NCBI GenBank assembly: GCA_008973525.1
Contig: WACJ01000406.1
Location: 806,001 to 870,000, forward strand
DNA: 64,000 bases
Source: Stenopsyche tienmushanensis
Taxonomy: Eukaryota > Arthropoda > Insecta > Trichoptera > Stenopsychidae
Direction of reading: 5' to 3'
In this document: positions 11,841-22,491 of the stretch, one piece after another
How the letters are laid out: every line of letters begins with the position of its first letter
How positions within the stretch are numbered: position 1 is the first letter of the stretch
The notes under the pieces: generated by a model
The model's input: only the letters and a program-made list of their open reading frames with translations
What the model was told of the DNA's origin: nothing
Databases searched by the model: none
Program-made: the position numbers and the translations under genes

Positions 11841-12365
11841 TTTTTTTTGGGAGGAGGAAATCTTCAGCAGAACACCATGATTAAAAATCATGGTAGTGTG
11901 AGATTCTTACCCACAAAAACCCCCACCCTTTTTCTCCACCGACCCCCTTGGAATCCGCTTTCGCATTGCTTCAAGGGGGTGACTGGTGGGGACAAAATAG
12001 TGACTTCGGCTCGATCTCGGTCCGCCAATGTTTGACATTAATCGAGCCAAATAATCTGTCACCAATGTTGCCTTTTGCGTTACCACATCGATGTGTTTTC
12101 TGAAGGTCAGTTTATCATCGATGTGTACGCTGAGGTATCTGACACTTTTGGAGTAGCTAATACAATGCCCCTGGATAGCTATTATCGGTGGTTCGTCAAC
12201 GCGTTTCCTTGTTAGGAATAGAGTCTCCGTTTTTTCAAGTGCCAAAGAGAGCTCATTTTTTTCGAACCATCGTGCGATTCTCCGTAGGCTCTCCATTGCG
12301 GTGATACCCAGTTCTTCTGTAGTTTTGGCTTTAATCCGGTCTTCTGTCTTCCGCCGTCCACATAA
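11841..12365 (-). pseudogene. R1-clade LINE, 3' fragment with internal deletion
   Basis: On the minus strand the frame 11907-12296 encodes the end of a reverse transcriptase: RIARWFEKNELSLALEKTE, then SYSKSVRYLSVHIDDKLTFR (family form YLGVxLDxKLTF), then ARLMSNIGGPRSSR. It is the same order as residues 415-505 of the R1 protein at 34772-36988. After GGPRSSR the sequence jumps to the 3' region: HPLEAMRKRIPRG corresponds to LEAMCKTIPGG in the other element's 3' flank. The 3' end has a stem-loop at 11874-11894, then GAAGATTTCCTCC and an A8 tail (T run at 11841-11848). The bulk of the C-terminal domain is deleted. The upstream edge near 12365 runs straight into an RTE fragment. Confidence 0.8.
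11874..11894 (-). other. stem-loop in the 3' end of the R1 fragment
   Basis: ACCATGATT (11874-11882) pairs perfectly with AATCATGGT (11886-11894) around AAA. It sits about 25 bases before the A tail, at the same place as a different-sequence stem in the R1 element at 34625-34641. Such 3' stems are the usual recognition site for LINE reverse transcriptases. Confidence 0.7.
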
Positions 12366-13107
12366 CTATAGTGAGGGATGAGTCGGTCGCCTCCTTCACT
12401 TCAGTCACTCCATCTTCGTGATGACCATCCTCTTCCTCTCTTCCCTGACACACTGCCCACCACCTTTCAAAGGCATCAATTGTTTCCCTTTCTTTTTTGC
12501 TCAACATCCATGTTTCCACTCCGAATAAAAACACAGAGAATGCAAGTGTTTGGACTAGGTGAAGTATAATAGTTCTTGAGATTTCGCGATTCCTCCACAG
12601 AGTCTGGTCATGGCATGCTTTGCCATTTGGGTACGTCTTATTATTTCCTTACTACATCCTCCATCTTCACATATTTGTGACGCAAGGTAAATGAACTCGT
12701 GCACCGTGTGGATTTCACCCCAATTTATGGTAATTCTTAAAGTTCCTGTTCTATCAACTTTCATTATTTTGGTTTTCATCTTATTTATGAATAACCCACA
12801 GGCTTCACTTTCCACTTCGACACGATGCAGAAAATGTTTGAGTTCTTCCTCGTTGGCCGCTATAACAGTGGTGTCATCCGCGAATCTCAAATTACTAATT
12901 TTTTCCCCTCTTATGGAGATCCCTCATTCCCAGCCATCTAATGCATGCTTCATTATATATTCCCGTATATATTAAATAGCAGTGGTGACAGAACGCAACC
13001 CTGTCTTACACATTTCTCTGTTTTAACGCACTCTGTTATGGTATCGACAATTTTTCACACATTTCTAAATCGCATTACTCGTTTAAGTGGCAGGTTGATG
13101 TATGTAA
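12366..13107 (-). pseudogene. RTE-clade (BovB-like) LINE reverse transcriptase fragment
   Basis: Read on the minus strand in three frames. From 13107: YINLPLKRVMRFRNV, KCVRQGCVLSPLLFN (fingers/palm motif) at about 12985-13020, then after a frame change LRFADDTTVIAANEEEL with the catalytic FADD at about 12880, then EFIYLASQICEDGGCSKEI (family YLGS), and further KERETIDAFERWW in the frame 12331-12534. These motifs in this order fit the RTE/BovB group rather than R1: the box after FADD is TTVIA and the later part has DGGCSKEIxRR. Stops and at least two frame shifts interrupt it. Endonuclease and 5' regions are absent. The 3' part ends where R1 sequence starts near 12365. Confidence 0.8.
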
Positions 13108-14796
13108 ATATTAGAACAGTTGATTGAATCGTCGATTAACAAGGCGTCGAATAACGAATCCTGATTACATTATTTTTGCAGCATGTCCAATTTTGTATCC
13201 TTTTTAAAAAATATCTTAAAATCGTTATTTATAAAACTTATTAATATTTCATGAATAGAAATAATTTCAAATGCATTTATGTAGGATTATTACAGAACTG
13301 TAAGAAATAAAAATGTTTTTGTATTATTGTATTATTTGTACATCTTTAGATTATTTTTCCAAGATTTCTTGCAGGTATTTTAGCATCAATTGTTATTTAT
13401 TTATTCATTTTCTTCTCTTTGCACCTATTAATTACACCGTGCAAAACATATTTCTCGATTCTAAGCGTTTCGCTTGATGGATACTAGCAAGGGGCTTGTT
13501 GATAGCCATCTCGTGTTTACACGTGTCCAGTGCTAATATCTTGTAAATAAATACATTACACCCCTCTACATAATTTATGTGCGTTTATAAATTCTGTATT
13601 TTTACATAGCACATTTTCTTGGATATGTGAGCTTGTCCCGTTACTTCACACACGGTATGAGCCAAGTAAATCTTAAAGCGACACTGATTATAATCTCCAC
13701 TTTAAAACTGTCGTGTCTTCCAACACCCTACGGTGATTTAATTATCCAGCTTAGTAAGTGAATTAAATCTCGTTTCCGGCTGGTATTAGATTTTGATTAT
13801 CTTCAAGCGCTTAAAACATCTTCTCACGATCGATATGTGGTGTTTTCCTGAATGGTCGCAATGGTTGGATTTTTCCGCGACGGTGTCATTGTCTCCTCGT
13901 TCATTACCATTATGCGGTTCCAATTTTCCGCCAATCCCGTTTCTCACATAGCCGAGTTCATTATGAAGAGTCAGGGATGCCGTTATATTAACCAGTAGAC
14001 CATGCACGATCACGGCCTATTCAACGAACCCTTTACACCGTGACGATGTTCACCGTGAACTTGCTTCCTCGATAATGCGACACAAGAGATGTTTTCAATT
14101 GCCGTGTAATACCATCAATGAAGATGCCTCCATCAATCATACTTCAGATTGACCTCCCAAGGCCAACTCGTATTTGCTATCATAATATCCATTCAACGTT
14201 ATTTTTCATTCAACTCCATAGAATTCACTTAAATAAATTGGCTGCAAAATTGTCTCCAAACCTCTACACGTTTGTCCCCCTCAGCATATAACAAACTGTA
14301 ATCTAAAAGATAAGCATTTTTTCACGTTGAGGATTTATCCAGACTCCCCCGTTAAACGAAATGTTGCGGAAAACGGATACATCCGCTTACACCGGTTAAG
14401 GATCAAGGACGGATAAATATACCGTCCTGTTACTCATCAATCTCTCGTACGATATTGAGCTTTAAAAAAAGTCCAATCACGTAAACACGAAATTAAATCA
14501 TTCATATCATAATTCATAGATAAGAAGTTCGATGACACGAACACACTGACTTCGCCCCTTAATAAATCTCTCTTAACTGATATGATTTTTTATTTATCCT
14601 GCGGCACCATTTCAGGCATACTCATTATAGATATAAAATCAAGAATTCCTTATTGAATATTTAATTCCATAAAATGTTGTAATTATATTCATATTAAGTA
14701 TTTTGCTTACAAAATAATTGTTTGAATTTTTGCTTTGAATCATGATTTCAACTGCTTCACTGTTTCAAATTATTGATCGATAATACAATGTACTTA
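13108..14796. other. AT-rich DNA without a supported gene
   Basis: A string at about 13123-13165 (GTCGATTAACAAGGCGTCGA then ATAACGAAT) resembles the inner part of the pogo terminal repeat at 8543, but no coding trace follows, so I do not call an element. The rest shows only short frames. Confidence 0.4.
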
Positions 14797-15082
14797 TTGA
14801 AGTGAAACTTCTGTAAGCGCGGTAGGGCAAATTGGGCTTATCAGCACGAAAAATTAAATGCTTCCCCTTTTCCGACTCCATTAAAAGAGGGAGAATCGTT
14901 TCTAGTCTCCGGGTCGCCTAGGTTACGTGCATGCGCCGGGAAGCCTCTATGTGTGTGTTAGTCTATACGTATCGTAAAGCAATCGTTACACCAATAGTAA
15001 GCCTATTTTATTATATATTACACAAACACAGTTTTATCTTTTAGCTAACAATTGGGGAAAAATCAAAGTTTCACTTCTACCG
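14797..15082. mobile_element. candidate MITE with GAAGTGAAACTT ends
   Basis: GAAGTGAAACTT at 14799-14810 and its exact complement at 15066-15077 flank 255 bases that are richer in GC than the surroundings in the first half. The inner segment 14960-15053 has a diverged second copy at 56577-56665, so the sequence is repetitive. The terminal 12-mer is itself nearly palindromic (GAAGT...ACTTC), so orientation is unclear. No coding capacity. A Mutator-like protein trace lies 500 bases away and could belong to the same family. Confidence 0.45.
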
Positions 15083-15612
15083 TTCGAAAGTCTCACGCAT
15101 TTTTTAAATTATTTAAAGCACACTACAAATTTTTCAGATTAAAATAATTTCTCATTGCTTTAGTTTTGCTTTAGTTTAAAAAAAAAGTTAAATTTTCGCA
15201 TCTTTTTGAACATTTCATTATGAATTTTGATGTTTTTTCACGACTTATTTTACATGAAAAAAATAAACGCCTTGATCAATCAAAATTATTCTAGATTGCA
15301 AAGTTTCTATATATGGACTGAATAAGTTAATCAAATTTAATAAAAATTCGTTTAATAAATTTTGAGACATCGTGGCAACCGATTTGCAAAATATAGTTTT
15401 GAGAAAAACGCGTCTGTTCTATAAAGTAAACTCTCAGTTTCTTTATAAAAATCTTGCAAAAGCGATTGTTGCTCACTAGTATCAGTTCTAGCTCTTTTAG
15501 CGAAGTCATTCAGAACGGTAGATAAAGTTACGTGGCCAATTTAATATCCTATTGTAACTAAAATTTTAAAAACACCATTGAATTTATGTATAGGAGCGAA
15601 TGTCTACATCAA

Positions 15613-15790
15613 TTAATTTAATGATTCATTGTTATTTTGTGTTTGTGCTCCTAAACATCTAGTCAACAGTTCATCTCGTGATAAATCTTCATAGACTGCT
15701 TTAATGACTTTTTGAACTTCTGCAGTCAGAGGTGGCTTATTGTAGTGGATATTATTGAGTTTTCAGCCGTTTTCACCTGCTGGATGATTT
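15613..15790 (-). pseudogene. possible Mutator-like transposase fragment
   Basis: On the minus strand a frame ending at 15613-15615 reads NIHYNKPPLTAEVQKVIKAV, then YEDLSRDELLTRCLGAQTQN and NNESLN. The pattern PLxxxVxxxIKxxYxDLSxxxLLxRCLxGxTQNxNESLN matches, from memory, repetitive proteins of arthropod genomes often labelled Mutator-like transposase. One stop lies just upstream (GENG*), and downstream the frame ends immediately, whereas family members continue with IW...PK. This is therefore a broken fragment. No flanking target-site duplication was found. The assignment rests on one motif and is moderate at best. Confidence 0.4.
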
Positions 15791-17424
15791 TAATGTTGAA
15801 GATTTTCGTCTGTAGAACATTAGTGATAGAAAGTTGCCAAGACTAAACTAATCGTTATATTCGAAACAAGAAAAGTGTTTAGATAATATAAGAGCTTCTT
15901 TATTGTGCAGAATAGAGAAGTGTTAAAAGGGCTGAATTAAAAAAAATGGATTTCTTCTAACCAAAACACGAGATTGACCCCCTTAAAACTTCATTGATTT
16001 AAATTTTTCTTTTCTGACTATTTATTCCCACGATAAGTCGTGCTTTCTGAGTAGATTCTTATGGTGTTTTATTTTTCGCATTCTTCTATCCGGACTGACA
16101 GTAATGATCTTCGCGGGGAGTCTTTGAGAAGACGATCTATTGATTTTCCCAGTCATTGTATCTGCGATTCTGCTGTTACTATCCTAAAGCAAATTTGTGT
16201 TTTTATCCTATTTGTCAAGTTTCGATAACAAAACGGTACAATATATTTATTCATTGCGTAGTATTTGTTAGTTTTCACTTAACATTGCATTGAAATAGCA
16301 GATGAATGTATCGAGAGGCTTTGTGCTCATATTTTATGTTGATGTACGTCTAATGGCGCAGTAGCTTCAATTCGGATGTAGTAATTTCGAAGGAAGATTA
16401 TCTCCAGAATTTATGGGCATTCCTCTTGGACGCGGTTGCTCAACCTCCGAACTCTTGTGTACAATTCAAACAATGCATTTTACGGTCTCAGCACGCGTTG
16501 GCTGTGGCGAAGAACATTTTTCGTAAAGGCGCCGCCCGTGACTCACATATTCATATCGCCGTCGCTGACATTCATCCCTACCTGCACGTCTGCGTCGTCA
16601 TTTTTCTCCCATTCTAGTGCAAATGACCGGGAACACCATAGACTCTCAGATGAGGAGACTAACATTTGTATGTTTTGTGCACGTATGTTAGGCAGCGTGC
16701 TCTTACCATAATGAAGAAGCTTTTCAAAATTGGTCGCTCACGTACTCCGGTCCTGTCCTCGATGCACATTGTCTGAGCCATCACGCATCGCTTTTGTTGC
16801 ACTCGCTCCTAAATTTATTATCATTTCACAAAATCGTGACAGACTTCAATGTATGGACGCGATCATTATATATTTTTTCTCTCGGAACTTCGTGATGTCA
16901 CAAATCCTCTCAATATCTCAATCCCCCGGTGTCCGTGTCATTTCCAAAGGAAAAAAATGCTAATACTTAAATTTGATATATGACGCCAATTTGTTATTTT
17001 ACTTCAGCCGTCTTTTCTGTTTCGTAGGCAGTCGACGTTTCCATCGCGCTGCCGAATACTCAACAACAATATAAAAAAATCAACATTTTTCTGGCGGCCG
17101 TAAAACTTATATTACACGATAAAATTATATGTCCTGTTTATTCATTCAGGTCGTATAGGAAGGTGACAACTCTAGGACTCTAGGCGTCCTTGTAGGCTCA
17201 TTTGCATCGCTTTTGAATTTTACCCGGTTGGCTTATATAATGGACCTCTATCTATATATTAAATTTCCATTTTAATATTCTAAGAATTTTGTATAAAAAT
17301 AATAAATTTATTTAAAGCTAATTAAATGGCTAGAGAAAATTGGTTAACCGATGAACTTATTTCATCTTCAAAGTGTTTTCTCATTTAACTCAATAAATAC
17401 CGCTAAAGATTAGAGAATTTAAAC
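15791..17424. other. unique DNA without a supported gene
   Basis: A GC-richer patch at 16420-16960 holds overlapping frames of 60-90 codons on the plus strand, none with a recognisable domain. The remainder is AT-rich. Confidence 0.45.
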
Positions 17425-17689
17425 TATCAGGTCAGTCCAAAAGCTCGTGCGCATTTTTGGTTTTTTTTAAATAGTTTAAATAAAACACAATTTAACATTT
17501 CAATCGACGATACATTTTCCTCCACTGTCCACAAATTCTCGCCATCTTACAGGTAGCTTTTTAATTCCATGGCTGTAGATAGACAATGGTGTTGATGGAA
17601 AAAAACTTAAAAGTCCATTTTGTACATCCTGTTTAGAATTTAACTTTTTCACTAGTAAAAAAAATGTAATTACATTGATAAATTTGATC

Positions 17690-18291
17690 AAAAATTACTA
17701 ATAAGTCCATTTGTTCAATATAAAAAATAACTTGAAGGCCAAAGAATTTCATTTATTTAAGAAAAGATAAAAGCACAATTCAAAAATAGATAAACAAAAC
17801 ACTAAAAAATTCAAATATTATTATGAAAATATGTCCGTAGTAACATTAACATTAAAGCATCGAGTATTTCGTCATTTAGTCTGGATCTGATTTTGGTAGC
17901 CAGGCAACCTGCTGCTGAAAATGCACGCTCAGCCTTCCTTTCTGATAAAATTCCTTTCTTCTGAGACACGAACTAAAACTCGCAAAATTCCCGATTTCCC
18001 GACAAATTATTTATTTCCGTCGCTGCAGATGAATACTTATATACTATAATACTTTGATGTGATTCGTTATCATATTACGGAGGAATACAAAAATTCTGAA
18101 TCCCGTATCTATTATATTTCATATCGATATTCCCATTATTAGGGTCGAGGTGTAGTAAATACATCACCGGTAGGGAAATGTTACTATAAAAATTTGAAAA
18201 ACATACATGTACGCTGTATATGTATACATAGATTAGACATTCACTGCCCCTAGGCGTCGCCTAAGTTCGTCAATTCGTAATTACGCCACTG
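17690..18291 (-). mobile_element. hAT element remnant, copy 2, inside mariner copy B
   Basis: The 5' end is CAGTGGCGTAATTACG on the minus strand, ending at 18291, a standard hAT terminal repeat. The leader 17950-18291 matches copy 1 at 9281-9629 in the opposite orientation. It passes into KAERAFSAAGCLATKIRSRL and NDEILDALMLMLLRTYF with a stop at 17811-17813, the classic hAT C-terminal dimerisation domain. The rest of the transposase is missing, so leader and tail are fused at the same point (TTTTATCAG) as in copy 1. The other terminal repeat is not recognisable near 17690. Confidence 0.75.
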
Positions 18292-18366
18292 TTTCCAAGC
18301 GTCCAGATTTCGTCGGGAATGTCTCGATTTAGTAGCCTTCATCGTGTTGGTGAGGTGTAAGATTTC

Positions 18367-18707
18367 TGTTAGATAAAAATTTCAATCCCGGGATTTTCGG
18401 GATTACGTTTTCTAGTTCCGGGATCCTTAAGTACCTAAAACTACTAAATAGACGAGCGTCAAATAAAAAGGCTCTCTTCTCTAAATAACTATTTATTCCA
18501 CATAAGAGAGAGCGAGAAAGAGATCTGGTTGCAGGAAGAACGACCTTCCGCAGCCAAGACTAACCGATGAATCCCCCGACTCCCGCCTCCCGCTTCCCGG
18601 CTCCTGCGCGTCACTACCCAACCGGCAACTCCGTAGGGCCACAAGAGATGGCGCTGTTAAAATAGCATACTGTACCTGAAGAGAGATAGAAGATGTCGCT
18701 GTTAACA
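18367..18707 (-). repeat. candidate solo LTR
   Basis: Read on the minus strand the 341 bases start TGTTAACAGCGACATC and end TTTTTATCTAACA, so the ends are the TGTTA...TAACA inverted pair usual for LTRs. Inside is a GC-rich part and then TGTGGAATAAATAG, a polyadenylation signal in the expected position. A motif TTAGTCTTGGCTGCGGAAGG at about 18543-18563 recurs in the piece at 30199-30364. No clean 5-base target duplication was found and no internal coding region is linked, so it could instead be part of another element. Confidence 0.35.
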
Positions 18708-19311
18708 GCGCTACTCAGCGATACGTCCATTGTCTCTCTTGCATGATCTCTTTTGAAATGCGATAAAAGGGAAGTGCAGATGTTTATTCGTTCCTGGCAA
18801 TTGGATTCGGATGGCTCATGCGGTACCCACTTTCCCAGCATGGACACTTTCCACATTTCCTTTAAATTACGAAAAACTGTTCCATGAGATGAATCCATCC
18901 TTTCTGCGATCTAATCCTCTGTTAACTGTGGCTCTGATTTCACAAGATTTTTTAGAACGTCCTGAACGGGGTTCATCATAAATGCTGCTTTCTCCAACTT
19001 TAAATTTTTCAAACCATTTTTGACCCGAATGTTCATCATGTACACTATTCATTTTTATCGCTGCATATCTGGCAGATTCGCCATATGAAAATAAAAATAT
19101 ATAACATAGCACGTTTGTATTGATTGTCGATATTCATTTTCTATGGGTACTAATATGCATCCGATGTTTACGAAAATTGATGACACTGACTAATACATTA
19201 ATCAAGCGACGACAAATTTCGATAGATTCGAAATCTAATATTAAATTGTGTTTTATTCACATTATTTAAAAATTCCCAATAATGCGCACTAACTTTTGGA
19301 CTGATCTGATA

Positions 19312-21900
19312 AAAACCCAAACTCCCTTAATGTGAAACATCCCAGACCGCCGCAGTGCTAGAGTTTATTGGCACGATTAATATTTTTTTTCCATTGTCGG
19401 GGTATGAATTCAATCCATCATAATAAAAGTCCAGGAACTATACCAATAACTTTGAATTGAGACATAATAATCATCAATTAAGATTCTTCAGTTTACGATT
19501 TCAATTGAAGACGATCGGGCTTGATTACTTTTTAGGAGCTATTATCTTTCACTTGCGTCCAATTTGAGCCTGAGGATTCAACGTAGCTAAATTTTGTATG
19601 TGTATAGGTTTTATAAGAATTAAAAAAATATTGAGTCATTGCGGTTCGAATCATCTTAATTTTCTATATCCACTCGCTGTTCTAAATTATTGATGGAGTT
19701 TCAACCAAATATGGTTGAACAATTATTTATAAAATTGTTTCTACGCAATGGCTTGTTTGGATGATAGCACTTAGATTCATCTATATTCCACCTAACCAAA
19801 ATTATCTTTTTTAAATGATTTTATAAATTCATTATCATATTATATATTATCAAATTATTGAGGACAATCTGACTTTAGCGCATATTTCCAAGCAAAAATC
19901 GTTTGAAATATTCACTTAATAAATTGTTCATTGATGCTGTTGTGTTTTTACTATGACAAAATTAAATACACGTAGTAATTAATAAGGTTAATAGTTTTAT
20001 TAAATTGGTATTTCCATTGCTTAAATTTTATACATGTAAAACAATGTAATTTAGAATAGAATTTGTAGCCCCATATTTATACCACAATTGCGTAATATTT
20101 CATGATTACTCGGACTAAATCGAAAACATCGGATTACTTGTGGAATAACCATATACATTGCTTTGAAATAATTCATTTATATGTGAAATTCAAACGGGTT
20201 GCTGGATTAATAAGTAATATAGAATAGGCTTTCATTGGGGGGCTTATGAATGTCGTTTCATAAATTAATTTTCAGCTATCTTTCACACATAATTTCAGAT
20301 GAAAACTCAAGCTTAAGAAGCATACGTGTACACTCAAAGGAAGAATATTATAAAACGCTGAATCTAAACAAGTCTCAAAATACACCCTATCTAGTAGAAA
20401 AGTTCCCGTTATCTAAGTATATCGTAATCCCTTGCGGCTATATTGAGATCCAAGATTTGATCAACCTAACGTAAATGCAATCGAGCTATCTCCTTCTTGA
20501 CCTGATAACAACAGGGAAGCTTAAGGGATATTAAATAACGCTACATCACTCAGCATTTTTATTTTTGGCAAAATTAATTTTCTTTGTTTTTATAAATGAA
20601 AGCCTATCATTTATTTCTTTAGATGTGTATTATTAGTTAATTTTCATCCCCTAAATATCTCTACTCGCAGGTTATTCATTACAGATTCCATTAATGTCAT
20701 TATATGTGAAATGCATATTAGACACATTAAAAATATATAGCGTATCGATTTTTTTTTATTGTCTCACAGCTACGCCATCGATTCACAGCAATCCTGAAAT
20801 ATTCATACCAGTTTTGGTTTTATAGTTTAATTTCACGCAAGTACGCCGCGAATAAAATTTATTGCTCGTGGAACTTCTACAAAGCCGTCAAATTGGAAAT
20901 ATAATTTTCTAACCGACAAATTTATAACTGTCATAAAATGAAGTGAGATTAAAGAGATATCAAAGTGTTTCGATGAAGAACACCTAGCAATTCGGCTGCC
21001 CATAAACTAAAATTTAATATCGTCTTCTCGGTACAAAAAAAATATGTTAATCTTGGTGTTTTATTGATTTCGACAAATTTAAAATGACAAAACAAGATTT
21101 AATGTATGCATCACATAGACGATGTAGACGAAAAAAATTGTCTTGGTTCTTTTGGCGAAAGCTCAGATTTTTGCCAAATCGAGAGCCATAAAGTTTTTTG
21201 CTGAATGTCGTTAGTTAGTTTTATGGAAAATGTACGCTTTCATGGTCTCCATGACCTTTGAGGGCATAACTTTTTTGCTCCACGGCTTGCCGCACAAAGA
21301 GCTGCTGCGGCCGCCTTGCACTTCTTTGTGGTCACGAGCCCTAAGAACTCGCGAAGATCGCATTCTATCCATTCGGATTGTTTGTCAATTGGTGTTTTGT
21401 TAATAAGTCACGACATCCAGTTGCATTCTTGCATGGTGTTGCTGCTGCACTATCTCCGCATCAGTTCACACGCCCGTCGCGGGCCGCCAACCATCTCGAC
21501 GGTCACGTCCGTTTACGTAAAAGGCGAAGACTCGAATCCGTAGCTGGAAACCGTGACCTAGCCCTGACCTTCGCTTCCTTAACCCAACGCAAAACCCCAT
21601 ATTTAAATTTAAATTTATTGAACGCATCGATCGCGTGCCGGACATTGATACATGCCTAGCAAGACCGTTATCCTCCAGACTCGCTGTCCTCTATTCTACG
21701 TTGAACAGATGCCAAAACATTCCATTAAACACTTTGTAGTATTAATATACTGTCGCAATAGCCGACCCATCCTAAGGCATAGCCTGCGGTCTTTTATCAT
21801 GGTGTCGACTTTTGAAATAAACCATAGATGGTATGAAAACCAGCCGAGTATTTCTTGTCGAATGCAGTCACCCGTATCAAAATTTAATTTAGTTTAGTAA
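19312..21900. other. AT-rich DNA with a GC-richer patch, no supported gene
   Basis: The patch 21240-21640 contains overlapping plus-strand frames of 75-93 codons without recognisable domains. Elsewhere only short frames. Confidence 0.45.
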
Positions 21901-22043
21901 CCCTTTGAGTAGTGAGCTTCATATTTTCCAAATACTGTCCTAAACACGACACGCAAAATAAAATCACATGATTTAAAACATAAGTGGGGTAAAAAATGTA
22001 GGAACAAAATGTCGAGCCAGACTCGACATAGGACCGCAAAGAG
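21901..22043. mobile_element. piggyBac-type short element (143 bp)
   Basis: The right flank is TTAA (22044-22047) and the left is GTAA (21897-21900), a one-base decay of the TTAA target of piggyBac elements. The ends are CCCTTTGAGTAGTGAGC and, inverted, CTCTTTGCGGTCCTATGTCG. The right end carries a subterminal palindrome ATGTCGAGCCAGACTCGACA and matches closely the left end of the element at 32075, so both belong to one family. No coding capacity. Confidence 0.6.
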
Positions 22044-22374
22044 TTAACACTGTTGATAACACACATTTTTTTATTAATTTCTTCGCAATATTTCTTAATA
22101 TTCAACATGCATGGTATCTACTTTCTGTTATTCAGCTATCTTTGCCTATTAATGTGTTGCGAAAATAAAAAGACAGACTTACCGTGCAAGCCAGTTTACT
22201 TCTGAAGAAGTAGAGTTTGCAAAGAAATGATGATACTCGACTAATGACGCCACTCCAGAACAGTCAAGGGGGAATAACAAAATTGGTCAACGATAAAAAT
22301 GATGCGAGTATCTTAATTATCAAAACAAACGCCTGCTCTCAAGACAACACGAACGAAAGTCGTCTTATCAAGCA

Positions 22375-22491
22375 AGCAAGACACCCGTCTCTGTCTCTCA
22401 TGCTCAGTTACCTAACTGCAAGACGTTTTATCCGTCTCTGTCTCTCTCCGAGCTCAGCGTACAAAAATGCTCTTTCTGAGTCACTGGAATT
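22375..22491 (+). repeat. repeat shared with 50614-50729
   Basis: Two tandem units of about 42 bases, each starting GCAAGAC and containing GTCTCTGTCTCTC, followed by AATGCTCTTTCTGAGTCACT and GGAATT. The same order occurs at 50614-50729. Both copies lie downstream of a CCCTTTGAKTARTGAGC piggyBac-type end (470 and 170 bases away), suggesting an interior segment of the same nonautonomous family. Confidence 0.7.

Larger units (their letters stand above)
17425..19311 (-). mobile_element. mariner (ATCAGGTCAGTCC family), copy B, disrupted by other insertions
   Basis: Terminal repeats TATCAGGTCAGTCCAAAAGC (17425) and, inverted, TTGGACTGATCTGATA (to 19311) bound 1.89 kb, about 0.6 kb more than a normal mariner. 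Minus-strand transposase pieces lie at both ends. N-terminus 18753-19112: FSYGESARYAAIKMNSVHDE, QKWFEKFKVGESSIYDEPR, then MDSSHGTVFRNLKEMWK and KWVPHEPSESN up to LLSHFKRD. C-terminus 17500-17665: KLNSKQDVQNGLLSFF, GIKKLPVRWREFVDSGGK. Homology breaks off after FKRD at about 18752 and resumes near 17665; all three catalytic aspartates are lost. The gap is filled by an LTR-like piece and a hAT remnant, listed separately. Confidence 0.85.

Noticed and set aside
13118..13170. Possible second pogo terminal repeat
   Set aside because: Only the inner bases resemble the end at 8543; the CAGTAGAACCTC start is missing and no transposase follows.
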